Position numbers and translations under genes: made by a program
The notes under the pieces: model-generated
What the model was told of the DNA's origin: nothing
Seen by the model: only the letters and a program-made list of their open reading frames with translations
The model's database searches: none
Origin: DSWT01 sp035420085
Lineage (GTDB): Bacteria; Chloroflexota; Anaerolineae; B4-G1; SLSP01
Length of the DNA: 64,000 bases
NCBI GenBank assembly: GCA_035420085.1
Contig: DAOLUH010000031.1
Span: 6,710-70,709 of the forward strand
Direction: 5' to 3'
Part shown: positions 9,290-18,546 of the stretch, one piece after another
Position numbering within the stretch: the stretch's first letter is position 1
How the letters are laid out: each line of letters opens with the position of its first letter

Positions 9290-10078
9290 ATGTCCCATCC
9301 AAAATTAACCGCGCAGTTGTACACCGTCCGTGATTTCTGCAAGACACTGGAAGACTTCGACGCCAGTATGCAGAAAATCCGCGACATCGGCTATACCGCC
9401 GTGCAGGTTTCCGGCATCGGCCCGATCGCGCACGAGGATGTGAAAGCCGTCACCGACAAATATGGCCTCAAAATCGTCATCACCCACGTCCCCTTCGAGT
9501 ACTTGCAAAACGAGATGGACGCCGCCATCGCGCAGCACAAGCTGTGGGAATGTCCCAACGTCGCCGTCGGCAGTATGCCCCGTCCCTACCACGAAATGGG
9601 CGAGGCAGGTTTCTACCAGTTCGCCAAAGACGCCACCGAGGTCGGCAAGCAGTTGGCCGACGCCGGACTGACCTTCAGCTACCACAACCACAGCTTTGAG
9701 TTCGTGCGCTTCGGTAAAAAGACCGGGCTGGATATTATCTATGAAGAGAGCGATCCGCGCTATCTGCAAGCCGAAATTGACACCTACTGGATTCAGCACG
9801 GCGGCGGCGATGTCGTCGCGTGGATCAAGCGGATGAAGAACCGGATGCCCGTCGTCCACTTCAAGGATATGGTGATGGTGCGCGGCGAGCAAATGTGGGC
9901 CACGCAGCAGACGATGGCCGAAATCGGCGAGGGCAACCTCAACTGGCCGAAAATCATCAAGGCGTGCAAGAAAGCCAACGTGGAGTGGTATGCTGTGGAA
10001 CAGGATCGCTGTCTACGCGATCCCTTCGAGAGCCTCAAGATCAGCTACGACAACCTCCGCGCGCTGGGCGTGGAATAA
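9290..10078 (+). CDS. Sugar phosphate isomerase/epimerase
   Basis: A 262-aa TIM-barrel protein of the same superfamily as 8438-9205 but clearly divergent, so not a recent duplicate. Metal-site segments visible are LTFSYHNHSFEF, a Glu-Ile-Asp-Thr segment (AEIDTYW), VVHFKDM and WYAVEQD. This pattern resembles inosose dehydratase and sugar isomerase relatives (IolE/IolH-like). AAAGGAG precedes ATG 9290. Likely works with the neighbouring isomerase and dehydrogenase in carbohydrate breakdown; substrate unknown. Confidence 0.87.
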   Translation: MSHPKLTAQLYTVRDFCKTLEDFDASMQKIRDIGYTAVQVSGIGPIAHEDVKAVTDKYGLKIVITHVPFEYLQNEMDAAIAQHKLWECPNVAVGSMPRPYHEMGEAGFYQFAKDATEVGKQLADAGLTFSYHNHSFEFVRFGKKTGLDIIYEESDPRYLQAEIDTYWIQHGGGDVVAWIKRMKNRMPVVHFKDMVMVRGEQMWATQQTMAEIGEGNLNWPKIIKACKKANVEWYAVEQDRCLRDPFESLKISYDNLRALGVE

Positions 10079-10129
10079 GTTGTTTTAGTCTGGTAGTCAG
10101 TTTCAGCTAACCATGAGCGAGGGATTCTT

Positions 10130-11353
10130 ATGGACAACACCGTTATCGAAAACATCGGATTTTCACCCGCGCGTCTAGGCCGTATCTCCACGCTGATGCA
10201 GCGTTACGTGGATGAGGGCAAGCTCGCCGGTATCATCGCCACCGTCGCCCGGCGCGGGCAAACCGTCTACCTGGAAAAGTTCGGCATGATGGACATCGAA
10301 GCACACAAGCCGATGCAGTTCGACGCCATCTTCCGCATCGCCTCGATGACCAAGCCTATTACCAGCGTCGCCATTATGATGTTGTACGAGGAGGGCCACT
10401 TCCACCTCAACACGCCCATTGCGAATTTCATCCCCGGTTTCAAGGATACCAAGGTCTTCGCACGCGAGACAGACGATGGGATTGAAGTTGCCGATCTCGA
10501 CCGCCCGATCACCTTCCGCCACCTCTTCACCCACACGGCGGGCTTGAGCTACGGGTGGAACGAGAACGATCCGGTAGACCGGCAGTACCAGAAAGCGCAG
10601 CGGGAATCCGGTCTTGATCCGGCCAAAATGACCGTCAAAGACCTGGTGGAGGTGCTCACCACCTTGCCGTTGGCCTTCCAACCGGGGACGAAGTGGCGCT
10701 ACAGTTACGCGATTGACGTACTCGGCTACATCATCGAAGTCATCTCCGGCAAACCGCTGGACGTGTTCCTCAAGGAGCGTCTTTTCGAGCCGTTGGGGAT
10801 GGTGGACACAGATTTCTACGTCCCCGTAGACAAAGCCGACCGGCTGTGCGCGCTGTACGGCCATCCCAACAACGCCTCCACCCTGCAACGCATCGAATCG
10901 CCTATGCACGCCCATATTTTTGAAAAGCCGTCGTTCCTGTCAGGCGGCGGCGGACTGGTTTCCACGGTTCACGACTACGCGCGTTTCGCCCAAATGCTCG
11001 CCAACGGCGGCGAACTGGACGGCACGCGCATCCTCAGCCCGACCACCGTTGCGCTGTACAGCCTCAACCACATGCCGGAGGCCGCGCTGCCTTACGGCTT
11101 TGCGGAGGGTGAAGACCTCTACCATTGGGGCTACGGCTACAGCCTGGGGACGCGCGTGTTGATGGATGTCTCCAAGAGCGGCATCGCCGGTTCCGTCGGC
11201 GAGTTCGGGTGGGATGGCGCGTTCAGCACCTACGTCTGGGTTGATCCCAAAGAGGCGTTCTACGGTCTGATGATGCTGCAACACGCGCCTAACGCCTACT
11301 ACCCCATCGCGCAGCAATTCAAGCAGTTGACGTATCAAGCCATAGTTCGCTAA
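10130..11353 (+). CDS. Serine hydrolase, beta-lactamase class C family
   Basis: A 407-aa penicillin-binding-protein-like hydrolase. The nucleophile motif SxxK is SMTK within RIASMTKPITS. WRYSYAIDVLGY corresponds to the second motif, with Tyr-Ser-Tyr instead of the usual Tyr-x-Asn. The C-terminal GWDGAFSTYVWVDP is typical of the family. No signal peptide is seen, so it is probably a cytoplasmic esterase or peptidase rather than a true beta-lactamase. It follows the isomerases on the same strand. Confidence 0.88.
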   Translation: MDNTVIENIGFSPARLGRISTLMQRYVDEGKLAGIIATVARRGQTVYLEKFGMMDIEAHKPMQFDAIFRIASMTKPITSVAIMMLYEEGHFHLNTPIANFIPGFKDTKVFARETDDGIEVADLDRPITFRHLFTHTAGLSYGWNENDPVDRQYQKAQRESGLDPAKMTVKDLVEVLTTLPLAFQPGTKWRYSYAIDVLGYIIEVISGKPLDVFLKERLFEPLGMVDTDFYVPVDKADRLCALYGHPNNASTLQRIESPMHAHIFEKPSFLSGGGGLVSTVHDYARFAQMLANGGELDGTRILSPTTVALYSLNHMPEAALPYGFAEGEDLYHWGYGYSLGTRVLMDVSKSGIAGSVGEFGWDGAFSTYVWVDPKEAFYGLMMLQHAPNAYYPIAQQFKQLTYQAIVR

Positions 11354-11415
11354 AACGCAACCATCGTTGGAACGTTCGAACGTTGAAACGTTTGAACGTT
11401 CCAACGTTCCAACAG
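11354..11415. repeat. Hairpin repeat array, aacgttnaaacgtt type
   Basis: Iterated AACGTTC/AACGTTG units form an imperfect inverted repeat. TTGGAACGTTCGAACG around 11367-11382 pairs with the downstream CGTTTGAACGTTCCAA with one G-U. It sits between a stop and the sulfatase SD. Related arrays occur at 22281-22316 and, shorter, at 38698-38716. Confidence 0.8.
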
Positions 11416-11422
11416 GAGTCTT

Positions 11423-12898
11423 ATGCCCCAACCCAACCTCCTCATTGTGATGACCGATCACCAGCGGGCGGATACTGTGCTGCCCGAACATCCGGCGATT
11501 ACGCCCAATGTGGCGCGCCTGGCCGAAGAAGGCGTGACCTTCACCAACGCCTATTGCCCCTCGCCGCACTGCTGTCCCTCGCGGGCGACGTTTTTCAGCG
11601 GGCTGTATCCCTCGCGCCACGGCGTCTGGAACAACGTCTGCAACCGGCAGGCGCTCAACACGGGCCTCAATCCCGGCGTGCGCCTGTGGAGCGAAGACCT
11701 GGCCGCGGCCGGCTACGATTTACACTTCTCCGGCAAATGGCACGTCAGCGTCGAAGAATCACCCCAGGATCGTGGCTGGACGGAACACTTCGTCACCGGC
11801 GCGAAAGGCGACCTGCACGGCGTCCGCTGGGAGCATTACCGCGAGCTGGCGGCGCAGCCCGACGCGACCGCGCGCGGCGAAGGCGAAATCCTGCGACCGG
11901 GCTATGGAACGTATCGGCTCTACGGGACGGCAGACAGTCTCGGTCAGCACGACGAGCGCGCCACACAGCACGCCCTCGACTTGCTGCCGCAATTCGCGCA
12001 AAGCAACACGCCCTGGGGACTCTTCGTCGGTCTGATTGGCCCGCACGATCCTTACATCGTGCCGCAGAAGTACCTGGATTTGTACGATGTGAACGATATC
12101 CCCCTGCCCTACAGCTACAACGACAGCCTCGCCGACAAACCGCGCATCTACCAACGGATACGCGAGATGCGCTTCGGGCAGCTCTCGCCGCGCGAAATCC
12201 GCGAGGGCATCCGCCACTTCTGGGCATACTGCACCTACCTCGACGACCTCTTCGGCCAGATTCTGGCCGCGTTGGAGGCGACCGGGCAAGCGGAGAATAC
12301 GCTCGTGCTTTACGTCGCCGATCACGGCGATTACTGCGGCGAGCATGGCCTGTTCGCCAAGGGCATCCCGTGCTTTCGCGGCGCGTATCACATCCCGGCG
12401 GTCATCCGCTGGCCGGCCGGCGCGCGCAATCCGGGGCGACGTGTGGATGCCTTCGTCTCGTTGGCCGACTTCGCGCCGACGTTCATCGAACTGGCGGGTG
12501 TGCCATCGAACCGGCATTTTACCGGTGCAAGCCTCGTCCCCTTCCTACGCGACGAAACGCCCGCCGCGTGGCGCGACGCCATCCACACGCAATGCAACGG
12601 CGTCGAACTCTACTACACGCAACGCTCCGTGATGATGCGCGATGCCTCGCGTGGCGATTTCAAGTACGTCTTCAACGGTTTCGACCAGGACGAACTCTAC
12701 GACCTGCACGCCGATCCCGACGAGCTCCGCAACGTCAGCGACGACCCGGCCTACGCCGAGGTCAAACGCGAGCTATGTGGGCGGATGTGGCGCTTCGCCT
12801 ACGAGGAAGACGATACGGCGATCAACCCATACATCACCGTGGGCCTTGCACCGTATGGTCCGGCGGAGGCGTTCCGCCATACAAAGGCGGCGTTGTGA
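11423..12898 (+). CDS. Sulfatase, arylsulfatase family, formylglycine type
   Basis: A 491-aa alkaline-phosphatase-fold sulfatase. Metal ligands appear in IVMTDHQRAD. The signature CCPSRATFFSG places the formylglycine-forming Cys at residue 50 (C-x-P-S-R). The second metal-binding segment is VADHGDYCGEHG. No signal peptide is visible, so it would act inside the cell unless exported otherwise; activation would need a formylglycine-generating enzyme, absent from this window. Its TGA overlaps the next ATG (TGATG at 12896-12900), indicating coupling with the NUDIX-peptidase protein. Confidence 0.93.
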   Translation: MPQPNLLIVMTDHQRADTVLPEHPAITPNVARLAEEGVTFTNAYCPSPHCCPSRATFFSGLYPSRHGVWNNVCNRQALNTGLNPGVRLWSEDLAAAGYDLHFSGKWHVSVEESPQDRGWTEHFVTGAKGDLHGVRWEHYRELAAQPDATARGEGEILRPGYGTYRLYGTADSLGQHDERATQHALDLLPQFAQSNTPWGLFVGLIGPHDPYIVPQKYLDLYDVNDIPLPYSYNDSLADKPRIYQRIREMRFGQLSPREIREGIRHFWAYCTYLDDLFGQILAALEATGQAENTLVLYVADHGDYCGEHGLFAKGIPCFRGAYHIPAVIRWPAGARNPGRRVDAFVSLADFAPTFIELAGVPSNRHFTGASLVPFLRDETPAAWRDAIHTQCNGVELYYTQRSVMMRDASRGDFKYVFNGFDQDELYDLHADPDELRNVSDDPAYAEVKRELCGRMWRFAYEEDDTAINPYITVGLAPYGPAEAFRHTKAAL

Positions 12899-14079
12899 TG
12901 TTTACCATCGGCGCGTTTGCTGTTATCTTTGACGACGCATGGCGTGTGCTGTTATGCCAGCGCCGCGATATGGATATGTGGAATCTGCCCGGCGGCGGTA
13001 TGGAAAGCGGCGAGCTGCCCACACAGACGGTTATCCGCGAGGTAAAAGAAGAGACCGGGCTGGATGTGGCCGTCGGACGGCTTATCGGCGTCTACGGGAA
13101 GCCGGACAGAGATAATGTCGTCTTCGCTTTCACATGCAATGTCATTGGTGGACAGTTGACCGAAACCGACGAATCCGACGTCTGCCAGTATTTCGCCCTG
13201 GACGATATCCCCCTGAACACCAATCCCAAACAGGTCGAACGTGTTTATGATGCGCTAGAGTCAAGCCATCAACCATTTTTCAAGCAGCAGGATGGCCCGG
13301 CAACGCGGGACTGGTTGCCCGTGCAACGCAAATATGCGTCACACCTGCAAAAGGTTTTTGAGATTCAAGCACAAATTGAAACCGTTCATCCGCTCCTGGC
13401 CCATGTCTTTCCTATCGCCATCGTTGAGAACGACCAATTCCTCATTTTCGACGTTGGCCCTTCGGGAAAGCGGTACACCTTCACCAAACAAGCGCCCACG
13501 CCAATGCCCATCCTCCAGGGCGTGCGCGCCGCTTTCCCACTCGAATGTTACGGAAACAAGCCTGCTTGCATCGTCACCGCCGACGTTTTCGACACGCTTG
13601 ACGGCTACGCCACCCTCTTCCATGAGTTCGTCCATTGCTACCAGTATGAAACCGGCGAAGACAAGCTCAAAGCCACGTTGAGCGTCGCCCGGCAAGCGCA
13701 AGCCGCCAACGACTTTATGTGGGAGATCAACTACCCGTTCCCCTACACCGCGCCGGATTTTGTGGAAACTTACACAGCATTTCTCGAAGCCGCAGCGCGC
13801 CAACAACACGATCTCATCCGCGACTGCCGCGCGCGACTGCGCGCCATCTTGCGCGTCGAGGACTTCGAGTATATGATCTGGCAAGAGTGGAAAGAGGGCT
13901 TCGCGCGCTACATCGAAAACCGCATCCAACAACGTCTGGGCCTGGCAGAAAACCACGGCAGCGCGGAACCGCCTTTCAGCCGCGTCGCCTTCTACGAGGG
14001 TGGCGCGCGCCTGATCGCCTCACATTCAGAGATGGCAATAGACCTGGAAGCCCTGTTTAATTGGATCAAGACAGCCTAA
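12898..14079 (+). CDS. NUDIX hydrolase fused to an HExxH metallopeptidase-like domain
   Basis: A 393-aa two-domain protein. Residues 1 to about 130 are a NUDIX hydrolase; the box begins at about residue 33 with GGMESGELP and continues REVKEETGL, matching G-x5-E-x7-REUxEExGU. From about residue 150 an unrelated domain carries FHEFVHCYQYE (His242, Glu243, His246), followed by KEGFARYIE with Glu333. This layout fits a gluzincin zinc protease: two His ligands, a catalytic Glu and a distal Glu ligand. The C-terminal family is not recognised. Translation starts at the ATG that overlaps the sulfatase stop. A larger open frame continuing upstream through the sulfatase was rejected. Confidence 0.8.
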   Translation: MFTIGAFAVIFDDAWRVLLCQRRDMDMWNLPGGGMESGELPTQTVIREVKEETGLDVAVGRLIGVYGKPDRDNVVFAFTCNVIGGQLTETDESDVCQYFALDDIPLNTNPKQVERVYDALESSHQPFFKQQDGPATRDWLPVQRKYASHLQKVFEIQAQIETVHPLLAHVFPIAIVENDQFLIFDVGPSGKRYTFTKQAPTPMPILQGVRAAFPLECYGNKPACIVTADVFDTLDGYATLFHEFVHCYQYETGEDKLKATLSVARQAQAANDFMWEINYPFPYTAPDFVETYTAFLEAAARQQHDLIRDCRARLRAILRVEDFEYMIWQEWKEGFARYIENRIQQRLGLAENHGSAEPPFSRVAFYEGGARLIASHSEMAIDLEALFNWIKTA

Positions 14080-14090
14080 TAGGAGGCCCT

Positions 14091-15596
14091 ATGGAGAACC
14101 GATTGAGCCGGAAGGCGCTGCGATTGTTGTGCTCGCCGCCCTCATTCATCGCTATGGCGGCGCTGCTGGTGAACGATCACCTGCTGCGGCGTTTCTGGCC
14201 TTCGTGGATAACGGGCAAGCTGGGCGACTTCGCGTGGCTGCTGTTCTTCCCCTTCGCGCTGGCGTGGGGATGGGCGCTCCTCCTGCCGCGACGCGAGCGC
14301 CTGGTGCGCGGATTGGCGTTTGGCCTCACGGGCGGCATTTTCGCGCTGGCGAACACCGTCCCGGCGGCGCACGCGGCGGTCGTGCGTGCGGCGGAATGGG
14401 CGTTGGGACAACCGGTCATCTGGGTGCGCGATCCGTCGGATTTGATAGCGCTGGCGGCGCTGGCGGCGGCATGGCTGATGTGGGAAAAGCTGCCAGACGC
14501 GAAAACCCCCATCGCGTCCCGACGCAACATTCCCGCGCCATGGAATCGCCTGGCGTTGGCAGCGGCGGCATTACTGACAATAGCGAATTCGGCCGGGCCG
14601 CCCGCAATCGGCGTTGAACATCTCGCGTACAGAGAAGGCAGCATTTACGGCCTGGAGCGACATGCGAGGCAAGGCTACGTGAGTCACGATGGCGGATTCT
14701 CGTGGACAACGCTGAAAACACAATACGAGGCCGGGAAAACCGCCTACAGCGAAGATGGGAAAACGTGGATCAGCGTGGAAGAACTGTGCCCGGCGTGCGC
14801 CAGAACGGAAGTAGACCTCACAACGCGCATCTTGGATGTCAATGGCGCGGTGCGCTATCGCTATGCGTCGGGTCAGCCCATCGAACGCTCAGACGATGGC
14901 GGCGCAACGTGGCAAAAGGCGTTCACGCGCCAGAGCAGCCCGGCGGATAAAACCTACTACGAGCGACTGCACATGAATTACAGGTTCTACCCCGGCCCGC
15001 TGGATGCGGTCGCCGATCCCCAGACGGGCAACATCGTTTTCGCTATGGGCGTCGAGGGCGTGCTAGTGCGAACGCCGGATGACGCCTGGACGTGGGTGGA
15101 GATAGGACTGGCGCGGCGAGCAGAGGTGCGGCGCGGCGAAGGATTGTGGCTCATTCTGCAAGGAGAGCTGCTACTGGCAGCCGGCTTCGGCCTACTGGCG
15201 ATTATGACGCTGCTGGCCCGTTGGCGACGGAGCACGGCGCGGAAAATCTTCCTGACGCTGTACTGGATTCTGTGGGGACTAAACGTAGTTCTGATGCCTG
15301 AACTACGAACAGGTTACGGCGCAGCTATGGACACGATGTTGATGGTGGGAGGTTGCATCTACCTGCTGATCCACATCGACATTGAGTTGGCGATGACGAT
15401 ACCCAAGCAAGCCACAGCGCGCGAAATAGGCCGGGTGGCGCTGACCGGGCTGCTGGTTGCGGGGGTATTCTTGATCCCTTATGTCCTGTGGGTGCTGGCA
15501 ATTATCCCGTGGTACGGGCTGGCGGCGGGACTGGGCGTAGCTCTGGGCATAATGCTTATGACGACACTAGGCCGAGGCCGCACACAAGGCGCATAG
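14091..15596 (+). CDS. Integral membrane protein with a BNR/sialidase-like repeat loop
   Basis: A 501-aa protein. ATG 14091 has an ideal AGGAGG at 14081. Several membrane helices lie in the first 160 residues and again in the last 140. Between them an exposed segment holds BNR-like Asp-box units, SHDGGFSWTTL, SEDGKTWIS and SDDGGATWQK. I do not recognise the family. The layout suggests a membrane-anchored beta-propeller-like surface domain. Confidence 0.7.
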   Translation: MENRLSRKALRLLCSPPSFIAMAALLVNDHLLRRFWPSWITGKLGDFAWLLFFPFALAWGWALLLPRRERLVRGLAFGLTGGIFALANTVPAAHAAVVRAAEWALGQPVIWVRDPSDLIALAALAAAWLMWEKLPDAKTPIASRRNIPAPWNRLALAAAALLTIANSAGPPAIGVEHLAYREGSIYGLERHARQGYVSHDGGFSWTTLKTQYEAGKTAYSEDGKTWISVEELCPACARTEVDLTTRILDVNGAVRYRYASGQPIERSDDGGATWQKAFTRQSSPADKTYYERLHMNYRFYPGPLDAVADPQTGNIVFAMGVEGVLVRTPDDAWTWVEIGLARRAEVRRGEGLWLILQGELLLAAGFGLLAIMTLLARWRRSTARKIFLTLYWILWGLNVVLMPELRTGYGAAMDTMLMVGGCIYLLIHIDIELAMTIPKQATAREIGRVALTGLLVAGVFLIPYVLWVLAIIPWYGLAAGLGVALGIMLMTTLGRGRTQGA

Positions 15597-15611
15597 CTTC
15601 GACAGCACGAT

Positions 15612-15662
15612 TTTTTCTTTTCAATCCGTTTCATCCATTGAATCCGTTGACATTGACTTTAT
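15612..15662. repeat. Short tandem array, aatccgttnatcc type
   Basis: Units resembling TCAATCCGTTTCATCC and TTGAATCCGTTGACA recur here between the membrane protein stop and the SD of the aldo/keto reductase. It is a weaker member of the heptad-like arrays seen across the window. Confidence 0.5.
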
Positions 15663-15679
15663 ATGAGGAGACAAGTTCT

Positions 15680-16591
15680 ATGGAAACACGTACATTTGGC
15701 AACACCGGCTTGACGATCAGCCGCCTGGGCATTGGCCTGGCGGAAATCGGCTTTGAACTGACATTGGAGGAAATCAACGCCGCCTCCGACGTGCTCAACA
15801 CGGCGCTCGACGCCGGCATCACCTTCCTCGATACCGCCGCCTGCTACGACATCAGCGAAGAACTGATCGGGCGCACGATCGCGCATCGCCGCGACGAATA
15901 CGTGCTGGCGACCAAAGCCGGGCACGTCGCCGGCGGCTACGTGGGCGAAAATTGGACCGCGCAGACCGTCCGCGACAGCATTGACCGCAGCCTCGTGCGG
16001 ATGAAGACCGACCACCTCGACCTGGTGCAACTGCACTCTTGCGATGTGGATGTATTGGAGCGCGGCGAGGTCATCGAAGTGCTGCAACAGGCTAAACAGG
16101 CCGGCAAAACGCGCTTCATCGGCTACAGCGGCGACAACGAGGCTGCGCTGTGGGCCGTCAAGAGTGGGCTGTTCGACACGCTGCAAACCAGCTTCAACGT
16201 GGTGGATCAGAACGCGCGGCTGTACCTCTTCGGCCCGGCGAAAGCGCGCGGCATGGGCGTCATCTGCAAGCGCCCCATCGCCAACGGCGCGTGGGGCGCG
16301 GACAAGTCGCCAAGCAGCTATGCCGCCGAGTACTTCGCGCGCGCGCAGAAGATGCTGGCGCTGGGTCCCGTCCCTGGCGCGCCGGAGAATCGCATCTTGC
16401 TGGCGCTTGGCTTTGCCTTCGCCCACGAAGAGGCAGATGTGTTCATCGTCGGCACGCGCAACCCGCAGCACCTCAAGGCCAACATTGAGATGGTCAACAC
16501 CCAACTGCCCATCGCGCCAGAAGCCGTCGCCGAAATCCAACGCCGCTTCGAGCAGCTCGCCGACGGCCCTGACTGGTCCCAACGCGAGTGA
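15680..16591 (+). CDS. Aldo/keto reductase
   Basis: A 303-aa NAD(P)H-dependent oxidoreductase. The start MEEN-terminal region reads METRTFGNTGLTISRLG. Active-site residues appear in LDTAACYDIS (Asp, Tyr), LATKAGH (Lys) and LVQLHSCD (His). C-terminal VFIVGTRNPQHLKANIE is the cofactor-binding tail. GAGGAG lies 9 nt before ATG 15680. It is a complete paralog of the fragment at 1-239; substrate unknown. Confidence 0.92.
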   Translation: METRTFGNTGLTISRLGIGLAEIGFELTLEEINAASDVLNTALDAGITFLDTAACYDISEELIGRTIAHRRDEYVLATKAGHVAGGYVGENWTAQTVRDSIDRSLVRMKTDHLDLVQLHSCDVDVLERGEVIEVLQQAKQAGKTRFIGYSGDNEAALWAVKSGLFDTLQTSFNVVDQNARLYLFGPAKARGMGVICKRPIANGAWGADKSPSSYAAEYFARAQKMLALGPVPGAPENRILLALGFAFAHEEADVFIVGTRNPQHLKANIEMVNTQLPIAPEAVAEIQRRFEQLADGPDWSQRE

Positions 16592-16596
16592 ACTTT

Positions 16597-16668
16597 CAAT
16601 CAGCAGATTAAGCAGATCTAGCAGATTAAGACAAGGTCAATCTGCTTAATCTGCTAAATCTGCTGACA
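16597..16668. repeat. Hairpin repeat array, cagattaag type
   Basis: Units of AGCAGATTA, 8-9 nt, run 16600-16630. Their complements (TAATCTGCT) run 16639-16666, forming a long imperfect stem with a short AAGGTC-like loop. Close relatives sit at 20340-20409 and 51430-51501. It lies between the aldo/keto reductase and the S9 peptidase. Confidence 0.88.
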
Positions 16669-16684
16669 AGAAAAGGAGCATAGT

Positions 16685-18544
16685 ATGCCCAAAGCAACGA
16701 GTATTGCACGGTATCTCAACGTCCGCCAGGCCTATGCGCCGACGTTTTCCGGCGATGGGCGACGGCTGGCATTCCTCACGGACATCACCGGCGCGCCGCA
16801 GGTCTGGCAAGTCCCGCTGACCAGCGCGCCGGGGACGATTTTGTGGCCCGAACAACTGACCTTCGAGACGGATCGCGTCATGCTGGCGCAGTTTTCGCCC
16901 GTAGAGGACGGGCGTCTGCTTTATACGCGCGACACCGGCGGCAACGAGAAGCAGCAGCTTTTCCTACTTAGCGAAGACGGATCGCCGGACATCAACCTCA
17001 CGCAGGGGTTTGAGGACGTCACGCACTCGTTCGGCGCTTGGGAGAAGGATGGCAGCGCCCTATATTTCTCCGCCAATCGCCGTAACCCGGCGCTGTTCGA
17101 TTTCTACCGGCAGCCACTCGACGGAGAAGCCCTCCTTGTGTGGCAAAATGACGCGCCAGGCTTTCTTAGCCATGTGGACATTTCAGCGGACGGACAGCGC
17201 GCCATCGTGGTGCGATCCTCCAGTTCGTTCAGCCACACGCTGCTGGAAATTAACCTGGCGGACGGAACAGCGCGAGAGTTGCTCGCTTCGGCGGAACCCG
17301 CGCGCTTCACCGCCGTACACTACGGGCATGATGAACGCGCGCTGTATCTCATCACCGACAGGGACGCCGACTTCCTCTACATCGCCCGTCTGAACCTGGA
17401 CACGGGCGCGCTGGAACGTCTCATCGCGCCGGCATGGGATTGCGACGCGCTGGCGCTCGCGCCAGACGGGCGCAGCCTGGCCTACGCCGTCAATGTCGAG
17501 GGGGCGCATCACATCTATCTGTACGATCTCGCCACAAGTGCAACACGCCCCGCGCCCGGCATCGCAGAACGAGCGGGCGTCGTGCGCGGGGATCAGCTTG
17601 TTTTCTCGCCGGATGGATGCCGCATTACCTTTGCGATGACAACGGCCACCCGCGCCGCCGACATCTACGTGTGGGATTTGGGCGAAGACGCCGTCTATCC
17701 GGTCACGCGCTCATCACACGGCGGCCTGCCGGTGGAGGATTTCGTCGCGCCGACACTCATCCGCTATCCGACGTTCGACACGCTCGCCGACGGGACACCG
17801 CGCACCATTCCGGCATGGTTCTTCGCGCCGCAAAACAAGAGCGACCAGCCTGCGCCCGCCGTCGTCGTCGTCCACGGCGGGCCGGAAGGACAGTTCCAGC
17901 CCGTCTTCACGTTCTTCATCCAATATCTGGTCAACAACGGTTACGCCGTGCTCGCGCCGAACGTGCGCGGGTCCACGGGCTACGGCAAAGCCTACAGTCA
18001 CCTCGACGATGTGGAGAAGCGCATGGATTCGGTGGCTGATCTCGCCCACGCCGCGCATTGGCTACGCGAACAGCCCGGCATAGACGGCGACCGGCTCGTC
18101 GTCTACGGCGGCAGCTACGGCGGCTTTATGGTGCTCGCGGCGCTCACGGCCTACCCGGAGCTGTGGGCCGCCGGCGTGGATGTCGTCGGCATCAGCAACT
18201 TCGTCACCTTCCTCGAAAACACCAGCGCCTACCGCCGCGCTCACCGCGAAGCCGAGTACGGCAGCCTGGCGCGCGACCGCGCGTTCCTGGAGAGCATCGC
18301 GCCGATGCGCCACGTGGACAACATCGTCGCGCCGCTGTTCATCGTCCACGGCGCGAACGACCCGCGCGTCCCCTTGAGCGAGGCCGAGCAGCTCGTCGCC
18401 GCCCTGCAAGCGCGCGGCGTCCCGGTCGAATTCCTGGTTTTCGACGACGAAGGCCACGGCGTTGTCAAACTGAAGAACAAGCTGGTGATGTTCCCGGCGA
18501 TTGTTGAGTTTTTGTCTAACGTTCTAACGATCTTCTCGGAGTGA
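16685..18544 (+). CDS. S9 family peptidase (prolyl oligopeptidase/acylaminoacyl peptidase type)
   Basis: A 619-aa protein. The first ~360 residues are WD/TolB-like beta-propeller repeats (SGDGRRLAFLT, SPDGCRITFA). The alpha/beta-hydrolase domain follows with GGSYGGFM (Ser477), HGANDPRVP (Asp559) and DEGHGV (His591). No signal peptide, so probably a cytosolic oligopeptidase. AAAGGAG precedes ATG 16685. The following DUF92 gene begins 2 nt after its stop. Confidence 0.94.
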   Translation: MPKATSIARYLNVRQAYAPTFSGDGRRLAFLTDITGAPQVWQVPLTSAPGTILWPEQLTFETDRVMLAQFSPVEDGRLLYTRDTGGNEKQQLFLLSEDGSPDINLTQGFEDVTHSFGAWEKDGSALYFSANRRNPALFDFYRQPLDGEALLVWQNDAPGFLSHVDISADGQRAIVVRSSSSFSHTLLEINLADGTARELLASAEPARFTAVHYGHDERALYLITDRDADFLYIARLNLDTGALERLIAPAWDCDALALAPDGRSLAYAVNVEGAHHIYLYDLATSATRPAPGIAERAGVVRGDQLVFSPDGCRITFAMTTATRAADIYVWDLGEDAVYPVTRSSHGGLPVEDFVAPTLIRYPTFDTLADGTPRTIPAWFFAPQNKSDQPAPAVVVVHGGPEGQFQPVFTFFIQYLVNNGYAVLAPNVRGSTGYGKAYSHLDDVEKRMDSVADLAHAAHWLREQPGIDGDRLVVYGGSYGGFMVLAALTAYPELWAAGVDVVGISNFVTFLENTSAYRRAHREAEYGSLARDRAFLESIAPMRHVDNIVAPLFIVHGANDPRVPLSEAEQLVAALQARGVPVEFLVFDDEGHGVVKLKNKLVMFPAIVEFLSNVLTIFSE

Positions 18545-18546
18545 GT

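Noticed and set aside
11383..12897. Long open frame overlapping the sulfatase in another frame and continuing into the NUDIX-peptidase gene.
   Set aside because: The part over the sulfatase is Arg/Pro-rich with no domain; the sulfatase frame carries the catalytic motifs. Only the part from ATG 12898 is coding.
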